18,668 bases of DNA from Candidatus Krumholzibacteriia bacterium. Lineage in GTDB: Bacteria; Krumholzibacteriota; Krumholzibacteriia; Krumholzibacteriales; Krumholzibacteriaceae. Positions within the stretch are counted from its first letter, which is position 1; the number at the start of each line of letters is the position of its first letter. Made by a program: the position numbers and the translations under genes. This document shows, one piece after another, positions 1-6,918 of this stretch. Where the stretch lies: NCBI GenBank assembly GCA_028706585.1, contig JAQTVX010000008.1, positions 1 through 18,668 of the forward strand, given 5' to 3'. The notes beneath the pieces are model-generated. The model made no database searches and was not told where the DNA came from. It was given only the letters and a program-made list of their open reading frames with translations.

Positions 1-2
1 GC

Positions 3-104
3 GAGCTTTTCGATGCATGCTGCATCGTCGCGAAGATCAACTGCATCCCCATAGCCACCGAAGCGAGCTCATGGGGGAAGATCAAGGCTCTGTATCCGCG
101 ATAG
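3..104 (+). CDS. C-terminal end of an unrecognised protein (partial)
   Basis: The window opens inside a + strand reading frame that runs from base 3 to a TAG at 102-104 and shows 33 residues, including 'ACCIVAKINCIPIATEASS' and ending 'KALYPR'. The residue mix (hydrophobic strand, small residues, then a basic tail) looks like a real soluble protein, and a strong terminator-like hairpin follows 25 bases later, which is what the end of a transcription unit should look like. The other two forward frames give low-complexity Arg/Ser/His-rich translations typical of shadows. I do not recognise the family from so short a tail. The start lies outside the window. Confidence 0.6.
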   Translation, partial: ELFDACCIVAKINCIPIATEASSWGKIKALYPR

Positions 105-129
105 AGAATCGATTGCACCGGAGTGGGGT

Positions 130-169
130 GGGGTCGGCCGTCATGTGCGGCCGGCCCCGTTTCTTTCGT
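130..169 (+). terminator. Rho-independent terminator after the partial upstream gene
   Basis: The arms 130-140 (GGGGTCGGCCG) and 148-158 (CGGCCGGCCCC) form an 11-bp stem with one G-U pair and a 7-base loop. They are followed by GTTTCTTTC, a T-rich tail. It lies 26 bases past the TAG of the partial gene and before the candidate promoter of the next operon. Confidence 0.8.
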
Positions 170-214
170 CCGCTCGCGAAGTCTCAAGGGCGCCGCGCCG
201 CTCCAAGATTACGG

Positions 215-242
215 TTGTACTTTCCGACATCCGCCCTATAAT
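215..242 (+). promoter_or_regulatory. Candidate sigma70-type promoter for the ferritin-like/sppA operon
   Basis: A perfect TATAAT lies at 237-242, with TTGTAC at 215-220 as a weak -35 box (16-base spacer, only the TTG matches consensus). It lies downstream of a terminator and about 100 bases upstream of the next gene, so position supports it. The leader between them (about 250-346) shows no other feature I can name. Confidence 0.4.
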
Positions 243-346
243 CACCTCCATCCCGAGCGAGAAATGACGGATTCCGCGCACCTTTTTTGCCGGCATCAAC
301 GTAATTAAGAACATAACGAGGCAAACGCTTGAAGGGAGGACCGTTC

Positions 347-832
347 GTGGCCAACATTCTTCAGCCCGCCGAAATCGTCGACATCGGGATCGAGAAGGAA
401 AAAAAGCGGCGCGATTTCTATGCGCTCGCGGCGGAACGATTCAGCGGGAAAAAGGAGCTTGCCGATCTCTTCTCGAGGCTTCGCGACTGGGAGGTCGAGC
501 ACATAAGGAAATTCGGTCAGATCCGCGACGGCCTGAGCAAGGCCCAGTACACCGAATCCTATGAGGGCGAGACGGAGGCGTACATGGATGCGCTCGTCGA
601 CGGCGATCTCTACAGCAAGATCACGCCTGAATCGTTCGCGTCGATCGTGAGCACCCCGGTAGAGGCGCTCGACAGGGGAATCGAATTCGAAAAGGATGCG
701 ATTCTGTTCTTCAGCAACCTTTCGCGTTTCATCGATCCGAAGAGCCGGGAGATTGTCGATACGCTGGTCAAGGAAGAGCAGCAGCATATGCTCTATCTTT
801 TCAGCATGAAGAAGGACCTGATGCGGAGATAG
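347..832 (+). CDS. Ferritin/rubrerythrin-like diiron protein
   Basis: This is a predicted soluble four-helix-bundle protein of 161 aa. Two E-x-x-H motifs are visible, E49-V-E-H52 in helix 2 and E144-Q-Q-H147 in helix 4. Glutamates near residues 16-30 in helix 1 and near 113-115 in helix 3 complete the pattern of a ferritin-like diiron site. There is no C-terminal rubredoxin domain (no CxxC pairs), so it resembles the erythrin-only members of the rubrerythrin family, which handle peroxide or iron. GTG at 347 is chosen over the in-frame TTG at 329 because GGAGGA (335-340) is 6 bases upstream of the GTG. It is followed after 51 bases by sppA on the same strand, probably one operon. The exact reaction is not deducible. 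Confidence 0.85.
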   Translation: MANILQPAEIVDIGIEKEKKRRDFYALAAERFSGKKELADLFSRLRDWEVEHIRKFGQIRDGLSKAQYTESYEGETEAYMDALVDGDLYSKITPESFASIVSTPVEALDRGIEFEKDAILFFSNLSRFIDPKSREIVDTLVKEEQQHMLYLFSMKKDLMRR

Positions 833-883
833 GCCTGGTATGCGGGTCCGGCCGCATTGATTTCCGCAAAGGAGGAGTGTGTC

Positions 884-2617
884 ATGAAGGTGTTCTGGAA
901 ATGTTTCTTCGCTACCATTCTCGCGTTCGCCGTCATGGCGATCGTGGTCGTGGGAATAGCGGCATCGAAGAGCGATTCGAAAAAGAAAATATCGAACCAT
1001 TCTTATCTTGTCGTCGACATATACGGCGATATCGCCGAATACGATCCGCCGGCCGGCGTCATGGGGGAGGTCGTGGGCGGGAAGCCGGAGACGCTGCAGC
1101 GCATCCTGGGCAATCTGGACAAGGCGTGCGTCGACGATCGCATCGACGGCGTCATATTCAAAATATCATCGAGCAACAGCGCCGGGCACGCGATGCTCGA
1201 GGAGATGCGCGACGCGATCAAGAAGGTCAGGGCCGCCGGCAAGAAGGTCTACGCCTACACCGATTCGATGGACCGGAAGTCTTTCTATCTCGCGGCGGCG
1301 TGCGACTCGATCTATGCGCCGCCGTCGGCGTACATATCGTTCCTGGGCATGGGGGGCGGTTCGATGCATGTCAAGAACATGCTCGACAAGATCGGCTTGA
1401 AGCCGAACCTGCACCAGATCAGGGAGTACAAGAGCGCGGCCGAGATGGTCACCCGGACGGACATGTCCCCCGAGGCGCGCGAGAACGAGGAATGGCTGAT
1501 CGGCGAGATTTGGGACGTGTTGATGAAGGCTTTTGCGGAGGATCGCGGCCTGTCCGAGGACAAGGTCGTGGAGCTCATGAAAGGCGCCCTCTATACGGCT
1601 CCCGAAGCGAAGGCTCACGGGTTGGTCGACCGGCTGTTCTACTGGGATGAGCTCGAGAACGCGCTCAAGGGAAAGGAAAAGAAACTCCACGCCGTTTCGC
1701 AGGCGAGCTACGCCGCCGTGAAACCCGAGAAGCTGGGTCTCAAGGGCGCGAAGAAGATTGCCGTTGTGCACGCGGACGGGATGATCGGCGGGCGGAAGAG
1801 CAAGGTGGACCCGGTGCTCGGGATCATGATGGGGCACGAGAGCGTCATTGGCGAGCTGCGCCGCGCGAAAGACGACAAGGACGTTGCGGCGATCATCGTC
1901 AGGGTGGACAGCCATGGCGGCGAGAGCCTCGCGAGCGATCTCATCGCCCATGAGATCGGCGTGATAGCGAAGGAAAAACCGGTCGTGGTATCGATGGTCG
2001 ACGTTGCGGCATCCGGAGGGTATTACATATCGTACAAGGCTTCGAAGATCGTCGCCGATCCCATGACGATCACAGGGTCGATCGGTTCCATCAGCGCGAA
2101 GTTCAACATGAAGGGTCTCTATGACAAGCTCGGCGTCACGTACGATTTTATCGAGAAGGGCCCCAACGCGCTCCTCTACTCGTTCTATCGCGATTTCACT
2201 CCGGAGGAACGGGCGATATTCGAGCGGAATCACTGGAATGGGTTCGATATGTGGCTCAGGGACGTGGCCGTGTACCGGCACATGACCTATGAGCAGGTCT
2301 CCGCTCTCGCGATGGGCCGCGTATGGACCGGCAGGCAGGCCAAGGCGAACGGCCTTATAGACGAGGTCGGCGGTCTCGACAAAGCGATCGAAGTCGCAAA
2401 GGATCTTGGGAAGATTCCGGCGGACCAGAAGGTCACCGTCATGCATTATCCGAAAAAGAAGGGGCTGCTGCAGGTGCTGCTCGAGGGCGATGGAGGCGGC
2501 GCGTCGGCGGCGGTGAACTGGGTCGTCTATCGCTTTCTCAAAGACGACGTGGCCGAGACGTGGAGGATGCTGAACGAGAGCAACCTGTACATTCTCGACA
2601 ATGCGGACGTGAAATAG
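884..2617 (+). CDS. sppA: Signal peptide peptidase SppA, 67K type
   Basis: SppA is a membrane-anchored serine protease that degrades signal peptides left in the membrane after Sec export. The 577-aa protein starts with an uncleaved signal-anchor (about residues 1-27) and has two tandem Clp/crotonase-fold domains, as in E. coli SppA (618 aa). The general-base lysine is K183 in 'REYKSAAEMVTRTDMSPEAR', close to the E. coli motif. The nucleophile is S377 in 'VAASGGYYIS', followed by 'TITGSIG', the usual C-domain signature. Both halves of the Ser-Lys dyad are therefore intact. The ATG at 884 has GGAGGAG at 871-877; an in-frame TTG at 857 lacks this spacing. It follows the ferritin-like gene closely and converges on the methyltransferase gene with only 14 bases between the stops. 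Confidence 0.96.
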   Translation: MKVFWKCFFATILAFAVMAIVVVGIAASKSDSKKKISNHSYLVVDIYGDIAEYDPPAGVMGEVVGGKPETLQRILGNLDKACVDDRIDGVIFKISSSNSAGHAMLEEMRDAIKKVRAAGKKVYAYTDSMDRKSFYLAAACDSIYAPPSAYISFLGMGGGSMHVKNMLDKIGLKPNLHQIREYKSAAEMVTRTDMSPEARENEEWLIGEIWDVLMKAFAEDRGLSEDKVVELMKGALYTAPEAKAHGLVDRLFYWDELENALKGKEKKLHAVSQASYAAVKPEKLGLKGAKKIAVVHADGMIGGRKSKVDPVLGIMMGHESVIGELRRAKDDKDVAAIIVRVDSHGGESLASDLIAHEIGVIAKEKPVVVSMVDVAASGGYYISYKASKIVADPMTITGSIGSISAKFNMKGLYDKLGVTYDFIEKGPNALLYSFYRDFTPEERAIFERNHWNGFDMWLRDVAVYRHMTYEQVSALAMGRVWTGRQAKANGLIDEVGGLDKAIEVAKDLGKIPADQKVTVMHYPKKKGLLQVLLEGDGGGASAAVNWVVYRFLKDDVAETWRMLNESNLYILDNADVK

Positions 2618-2631
2618 CGCCGCTTTCGTGA

Positions 2632-3189
2632 TCAATCCTTCGAGAGAAGCGCGGATCTGCTGCGCGGTATCCGGGGACGATCTACGACGGTGAAACCCGC
2701 TTTCAGAGCGGCGGTGATGGTGTCGGCGAACCCGCGCGCCGAAACGTGCATGATCGGTTCGACGACCAGCATCCTGCCGCCCGGCGTGAGAGTCGATCTG
2801 AGGAGAGCGAAGAAGCCCGCGACATCCGGCACTTCGTGCACCAGATAGAAGGCGAGAGCGAAATCGATTCTTCCGGCGAGGTCGCTCGCCCATGCATTGT
2901 CGTCTCCGGCTATGCGCAGCTCGATTCGTTCGAGGAGCCTTGCCCTTGCCGCGCGTTTCCTCACCTCCTCGAGCATGCGGGGCTGAACGTCCACCGCGAT
3001 GATCTTGCCGCTCGGCCCGACGAACCGTGCGAGATCCAGGGTAAATGTAGCCATTCCAGGCCCCATGTCCAATACGGCCATGCCGGGCCTGATATGGGGG
3101 GCGAGAATCTTTCGGGGATCGTGGATCAACCGCCTGATAGGGCTCGCGAGAAAGTAGCCGAACCACCAAGGGCAGACGCGCTGCGCCAT
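2632..3189 (-). CDS. Class I SAM-dependent methyltransferase
   Basis: This is a 185-aa cytosolic protein with a Rossmann-type methyltransferase core. Motif I is 'VLDMGPGMATFT' (residues 39-50), followed by an acidic residue at the end of strand 2 in 'IAVDVQPRML' that should bind the ribose of S-adenosylmethionine. Post-motif strands are visible in 'IDFALAFYLVHEVPD' and 'LTPGGRMLVVEP'. It belongs to the Methyltransf_11/25-like group; the substrate cannot be read from sequence. The ATG at 3189 is chosen because AAGGAGG lies 5-8 bases upstream on the minus strand; the frame is open further to 3243 but without a better start. The N-terminus 'CPWWFGYFLASPIRRLIHDP' is typical of small methyltransferases found in anaerobes and deltaproteobacteria. 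Confidence 0.9.
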   Translation of the reverse strand: MAQRVCPWWFGYFLASPIRRLIHDPRKILAPHIRPGMAVLDMGPGMATFTLDLARFVGPSGKIIAVDVQPRMLEEVRKRAARARLLERIELRIAGDDNAWASDLAGRIDFALAFYLVHEVPDVAGFFALLRSTLTPGGRMLVVEPIMHVSARGFADTITAALKAGFTVVDRPRIPRSRSALLSKD

Positions 3190-3256
3190 AAAGCCTCCTT
3201 CGTTCGAGCAGTGTAACGGATGACGGCCTTTGACTCCAATCAATAGTAATTTCTCA

Positions 3257-3285
3257 TTGAATTCAGAGAGCGATTTCTGTAGTCT
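3257..3285 (+). promoter_or_regulatory. Candidate promoter for the 48-aa gene
   Basis: TTGAAT (3257-3262) and TAGTCT (3280-3285) are separated by 17 bases, in the divergent gap between the methyltransferase and the small gene. The -10 box is a poor match, so this is tentative. Confidence 0.3.
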
Positions 3286-3320
3286 TTGCCCGACCGATAA
3301 CCTGGCAAAGGAGGGATAAA

Positions 3321-3467
3321 ATGAAAAAGGTAGTCCTCTGCAGCGGAACCAAGTGTTGCCCGGAAGCCCTTATCGACGGTGACAAGATCACCATCAGGGA
3401 CGACGACGGCGGTCGGGTTACATTGACCAAAGAGCAGGTGAAGATCCTCTGGGAGAACCTGAAGTAA
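3321..3467 (+). CDS. Small 48-aa protein with a C-x4-C-C-P motif
   Basis: This short gene has ATG at 3321, TAA at 3465-3467 and a near-ideal ribosome binding site AAAGGAGGGA at 3307-3316. The product begins 'MKKVVLCSGTKCCPEALI' and ends 'LTKEQVKILWENLK'. Cys7, Cys12 and Cys13 could bind a metal or form a disulfide. The remainder reads as a small beta-hairpin (IDGDKITIRDD, GRVTLTKEQ) and a C-terminal helix. There is no signal peptide, so a cytosolic role is likely. It has its own candidate promoter and is followed by a strong hairpin, suggesting a monocistronic unit. I do not recognise a named family and assign no function; a regulator or metal-binding protein is only a guess. Confidence 0.8.
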   Translation: MKKVVLCSGTKCCPEALIDGDKITIRDDDGGRVTLTKEQVKILWENLK

Positions 3468-3492
3468 CCGGCGGGGATCGAAAGGCACTATG

Positions 3493-3522
3493 AAGCGCTC
3501 CGGACTGCTCCGGAGCGCTTTC
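3493..3522 (+). terminator. Perfect 12-bp hairpin after the 48-aa gene
   Basis: AAGCGCTCCGGA (3493-3504) pairs perfectly with TCCGGAGCGCTT (3509-3520) across a 4-base loop. The T tail is short (CTTTCC). It lies 25 bases after the small gene's stop and ends 10 bases before the ATG of the next gene. It is probably a terminator or attenuator; it could instead control translation of the glycosyltransferase gene. Confidence 0.65.
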
Positions 3523-3530
3523 CATCTCCA

Positions 3531-4655
3531 ATGAACAGAAAAGCATCAACGCTGCTTCCCGTCCTCGTCTTTCTCGTCGCCGCCGCTATCCGTGTGCACT
3601 TCGCCGCACGCTGCGATGCGGCGCCCGATTACAGCGATATGGAGCTCTACAATGCGGCGGCCCTGGAGCACGGGTTCCCGACGTCCCTGCCGCCGGGGTA
3701 TCCGCTGTTTCTGAGAGCGATCTACGGAGTCTTCGGCGAGCGCAACTACGAGGCGGTATTCGTGGCCCAGGGGCTCATCAGCGCCCTGACGGTGCTTCTC
3801 ATATACCGGGTTACGCGCAGGATCGGCGGTACGCGGGCCGGTGTGGTCGCTGCTGCGGTTGCCGCCGTCTACCCGAACCTGATCGTGTACAATCTCACGA
3901 CCATGACGGATACCTTCGGAGTGCTGTTCGTCATGCTTCTCTACTGCGCGCTGGTCGCCTCCATCGACGATTGGAAGAAATCCGTGTGGGCGGCGGTCAT
4001 CCTGGGTGTGGGCTTCACCTTCAGGCCTGTTCTTCTTTTCTTCGGCCCCGGGGTGCTGTTGAGCCTCAGAAGGCGATTGGCTTTCATGATCGCGGCGGTC
4101 GTGGTGTTCGTGCCGTTGATGGCATTCGAAATGACCGGGGGCGAGGACTTCAAGAGAGCCGCGGCCGCTCTCTACAAAACGTACGGTCTCAGCCTGGACG
4201 GAAGAATATACGTCGATTCGACCTTAACCGAGGTTCGCAGAGAGGATCTGCCGAGCAAGACATATCTCGGGGCGGTATGGAATGCGGTCAAGAACAACAA
4301 GGGCAAGGTTGCGCAGAAGATATTCAATAAGGCCACGGTCCTGTTTGAGGCTGGATGGGACGAATTCGTGATGCGCCCGATAGTCGGCTCGGGGAAGGGG
4401 ATCGTCTTCGCGATGAAATACGCCTATATTCCGATCCTGGCGTTGGGTTTCGTCGGGATGGCGAGACTCTATGGCGCGGGCAATCGAATGATCGCGCTGC
4501 CGGCGCTGAGCTACGTTCTCCTCGTCATCGTTTTCTCCATTTTCAAATACCGGTACAGGCTGCTGATAGAACCCGCCCTGATCATGTACGCCTCGATGCT
4601 CGTTGGTCGCCCGCACGCTCCGGCGGCCGCGCGAGGCGGCGCCGCCCCGGAATGA
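3531..4655 (+). CDS. GT39/PMT-like integral membrane glycosyltransferase (copy A)
   Basis: This 374-aa polytopic inner-membrane protein resembles the N-terminal part of ArnT/PMT_2-type glycosyltransferases, which move sugars from polyprenyl-phosphate donors onto lipids or proteins on the periplasmic face. After the first membrane helix (residues 7-25) comes the periplasmic loop motif 'DYSDMELYNAAA' with D36, the position of the catalytic Asp in this superfamily. It is followed by 'PPGYPLFLRAIY' and 'VYPNLIVYNLTTMTDT'. Several further hydrophobic helices follow. It is shorter than classical ArnT (about 550 aa) and lacks a large C-terminal periplasmic domain. The ATG at 3531 has no free Shine-Dalgarno; the only GGAG (3512-3515) lies in the hairpin upstream. 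It is clearly paralogous to the next gene, which converges on it with 7 bases between stops. The acceptor is unknown. Confidence 0.8.
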   Translation: MNRKASTLLPVLVFLVAAAIRVHFAARCDAAPDYSDMELYNAAALEHGFPTSLPPGYPLFLRAIYGVFGERNYEAVFVAQGLISALTVLLIYRVTRRIGGTRAGVVAAAVAAVYPNLIVYNLTTMTDTFGVLFVMLLYCALVASIDDWKKSVWAAVILGVGFTFRPVLLFFGPGVLLSLRRRLAFMIAAVVVFVPLMAFEMTGGEDFKRAAAALYKTYGLSLDGRIYVDSTLTEVRREDLPSKTYLGAVWNAVKNNKGKVAQKIFNKATVLFEAGWDEFVMRPIVGSGKGIVFAMKYAYIPILALGFVGMARLYGAGNRMIALPALSYVLLVIVFSIFKYRYRLLIEPALIMYASMLVGRPHAPAAARGGAAPE

Positions 4656-4662
4656 TCTCCGT

Positions 4663-5724
4663 TCAGGCGGCATCCGCTGCGCCGCGGGTCCGGCTCAGAA
4701 GAAATCCGATGTAGGCAATGAGGAATATCTCGAGCAGCGCCCTGTATCGAATGGTGTAAACCATCGCTATCATGATCTGAAGAGCGACGAATATCAGCGC
4801 GGGCAGGATTACCCGCAGGTGCTCTCGCCTGATGTATCGGGCAATGGCGATGCATCCAAAGAGCAGTATCGCCAGAAAACTGAATTTGCGGATGGCAAAA
4901 ACCGGGATGGTCCGCGTTCCTCCATCCTGCTTCAGGGAGCTTTCTCCCCAATGCCATTGATAGAGGGCGGCCGTTCGCGAGTAAACGGATTCGATGTCGC
5001 CCATCCAGCCTCTCGAGTACTGAGCGACTCCGATATTGAATGAGCTTGTATCGTATATCGGAGCGAGCTTGCCGTACACGACGGCGTTTCGGGCGATCCA
5101 TGGCGCAACGGTGATCGCAAGCGCCAGAAGAAACAGGAGCCGCCGTTTCAAGACGATCAGGAGCCCTGGAACGAAAAAAGCGAAGGACGCGCTGGTCAGT
5201 ATCCCGACTCCGGTCACCGCCCCACCGATGCATGCTTTGGAAGCATCCCGCATCCCGGATGCCGCAACGGCCGCTATCGATGCCGTCATGAGAATGAGCG
5301 CGGTCTCGGGCAGCACTGTCAAGTTGTATAGAATGAAGTTCGGGTAGACGGCGCAGAGAAGGGCGGCTATCAGCGCGGCCTTTCTGTCGAACATGCCGAG
5401 CGTGAACGAGTACGCGAGAAGCACTACAATGGCGCTCATGAAACCCTGAATGGTGAATATCGCTCTGTGATCATGGACGCCGAAAAGGCGATAGATCAGC
5501 CGCAGCAGGAGGGGATACAGCGGTTCCTGCTGGGTGGATAGGCCTCCTTCGATCGCCAGCGATTCATATCTGGCCATGTCGCCGCGATCGACGGGTTCGC
5601 GGACGGCGATGCCCAACGCGACGCGCAGCAGCAGCGCCAGTAGAAAAATCGAGAGGAGTTTCCCGTCGATCCTCGTTCTCATGCGCACGTTCCGGGCGAG
5701 CCGCGATTCATCGGATCGTGACAC
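4663..5724 (-). CDS. GT39/PMT-like integral membrane glycosyltransferase (copy B)
   Basis: This 353-aa polytopic membrane protein is a paralogue of the convergent copy A. Shared blocks include 'DRGDMARYESLA' (D49, candidate catalytic Asp) against 'DYSDMELYNAAA', 'YPLLLRLIY' against 'YPLFLRAIY', 'VYPNFILYNLTVLPET' against 'VYPNLIVYNLTTMTDT', and a late 'IRYRALLEI' against 'YRYRLLIEP'. The predicted role is transfer of sugar from a lipid-linked donor at the periplasmic side. The start is uncertain: GTG at 5724 overlaps the preceding lipoprotein gene by 17 bases and fits translational coupling, while ATG at 5682 would give a 339-aa protein but has no clear ribosome binding site. Either start leaves the membrane core intact. 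It is probably cotranscribed with the substrate-binding lipoprotein upstream. Confidence 0.8.
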   Translation of the reverse strand: MSRSDESRLARNVRMRTRIDGKLLSIFLLALLLRVALGIAVREPVDRGDMARYESLAIEGGLSTQQEPLYPLLLRLIYRLFGVHDHRAIFTIQGFMSAIVVLLAYSFTLGMFDRKAALIAALLCAVYPNFILYNLTVLPETALILMTASIAAVAASGMRDASKACIGGAVTGVGILTSASFAFFVPGLLIVLKRRLLFLLALAITVAPWIARNAVVYGKLAPIYDTSSFNIGVAQYSRGWMGDIESVYSRTAALYQWHWGESSLKQDGGTRTIPVFAIRKFSFLAILLFGCIAIARYIRREHLRVILPALIFVALQIMIAMVYTIRYRALLEIFLIAYIGFLLSRTRGAADAA

Positions 5725-6805
5725 GGGATCCGGCCTTCACCTGAACTATGTTCATTTGAGGAAGCCATTCCCGTTCCGCGTAGGCATAGGGGCCGCCGGT
5801 GCCCGAGAAATCGCCGACCCTCTTCAGCGCATTGGTCATGCTGACCTTCTCCGCGCGCTTCATTTCGGTGGCCTTCGCGATGATCCGCATTGCATCGTAC
5901 TCGAATATGCTGACTGCGGTCGGTTCGACGTTGAAGCGCTTTCGATAGCGATCGGCGAACTCGGCGTTTCCAGTAAGCTCGATCGTCGGCACTGGATAGT
6001 AGCAGCCTTCCAAGGATTCCTTTGCGAGCGCCGCGAAACCGGGATCGGCAAAATCCGACGAACCGATTATGGCTCCCTTGTAGCCCGTTCTCCGGATGCC
6101 GGCGAGCAGGTCCGCCGTGGCCTTTCCGCCACCGAAGATCCAGACCGCGCCGGGTTTCACGGACATGACCAGGGTGACGGCCGACTCGATGGCCGCCCTG
6201 TCGTCGATGAACGGCTCCGACTCCAGAATCCGGATACCGGCTTGGGAGAGCTCGTTCTTGACGGCCTTCGCAGCGTCGTTTCCGGAATCGTCGTTGAAGT
6301 AGAGCGCCGCGATTCCGTCGACCTTGAGGGAGGCTGAAATGAAACGAGCCATCGTGCGTATCTCCAGCGCCGCGTTCGGAACGTTCCTGAAGGCGTTGAT
6401 ATGCATCGTGGTTATCAGCGGATGGCTGCAGTTGGCGAAGACAGGCACGAATTCGTTCTCGGCCTGCGGCACGACGGCGAGGCAGGAGGCGCGCGTCGCG
6501 ACGATTGATACCTGTATCTTGTTCTTGAGGAGCTGGCGCTTGAATGCGTCCAGCGCCGCTCCGGGATCGCCTCCGTCGCTATCGACGATCAGATCGAACA
6601 CGACTTCCGGATGCGAGGCGTTGAGCTCCTCGACCGCGAGCTGGAGGCCGTGAAGGTGCTGGTTGCCCAGCTCCGCCGCGCTTCCAGAGAGCGGCAATAT
6701 GACGCCGACGTTGATGGTTTCCGGCTTGTTGGCGCACGAAATGAGGCAGAAAAGAGCGCAGCATGCCAACACGCGGACGACATTCAATGGTGATGATCTA
6801 TTCAT
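5708..6805 (-). CDS. Lipoprotein substrate-binding protein, branched-chain amino acid (LivJ/Peripla_BP_6) type
   Basis: This 365-aa precursor has a lipoprotein signal peptide, with lipobox L21-I-S-C24. The mature protein starts like Leu/Ile/Val-binding proteins: 'INVGVILPLSGSAAELGNQH' followed by 'GLQLAVEELNAS'. Two-lobed periplasmic-binding fold landmarks continue, with 'ALYFNDDSGNDAAKAV' between the lobes and 'YKGAIIGSSDFADPGF' later. In known systems such proteins deliver amino acids, amides or other small molecules to LivHM/GF ABC transporters; receptor-like sensory members also exist. Here no permease or ATPase is adjacent. The ATG at 6805 has GGAGG about 8 bases upstream on the minus strand. 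Its stop overlaps the start of glycosyltransferase copy B. The ligand cannot be inferred. Confidence 0.88.
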   Translation of the reverse strand: MNRSSPLNVVRVLACCALFCLISCANKPETINVGVILPLSGSAAELGNQHLHGLQLAVEELNASHPEVVFDLIVDSDGGDPGAALDAFKRQLLKNKIQVSIVATRASCLAVVPQAENEFVPVFANCSHPLITTMHINAFRNVPNAALEIRTMARFISASLKVDGIAALYFNDDSGNDAAKAVKNELSQAGIRILESEPFIDDRAAIESAVTLVMSVKPGAVWIFGGGKATADLLAGIRRTGYKGAIIGSSDFADPGFAALAKESLEGCYYPVPTIELTGNAEFADRYRKRFNVEPTAVSIFEYDAMRIIAKATEMKRAEKVSMTNALKRVGDFSGTGGPYAYAEREWLPQMNIVQVKAGSRVTIR

Positions 6806-6845
6806 CGCGAGACCTCCAGATGGGATTTTGCGACGAATCTAGCAG

Positions 6846-6851
6846 ATAATA
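6846..6851 (-). promoter_or_regulatory. Candidate -10 box for the substrate-binding protein gene
   Basis: Read on the minus strand this is TATTAT, 41 bases upstream of the ATG at 6805, in the divergent gap shared with the MarC gene. I see no convincing -35 box, so the call is weak. Confidence 0.25.
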
Positions 6852-6855
6852 GCCG

Positions 6856-6884
6856 TTGAAACGACTCCTTTTTCCATTCATAAT
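6856..6884 (+). promoter_or_regulatory. Sigma70-like promoter of the MarC-family gene
   Basis: TTGAAA (6856-6861) and CATAAT (6879-6884) each match consensus at 5 of 6 positions and have the optimal 17-base spacer. The expected transcription start near 6891 gives a leader of about 28 bases to the ATG at 6919. This also argues against translation starting at the TTG at 6856, which would overlap the promoter. Confidence 0.7.
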
Positions 6885-6918
6885 CCGTCCGCTGTCGCCA
6901 TTCGGTGAAGGAGCCGGC

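Noticed and set aside
17..308. Two short plus-strand open frames in the first 300 bases
   Set aside because: They run through the terminator hairpin and the candidate promoter, have no ribosome binding site, and have shadow-like composition.
1166..3169. A 667-codon open frame on the minus strand, antisense to sppA and the gap beside it
   Set aside because: The translation is Arg/His/Asp-rich with no domain, and it lies opposite a clear SppA; it is a side effect of high GC and codon bias.
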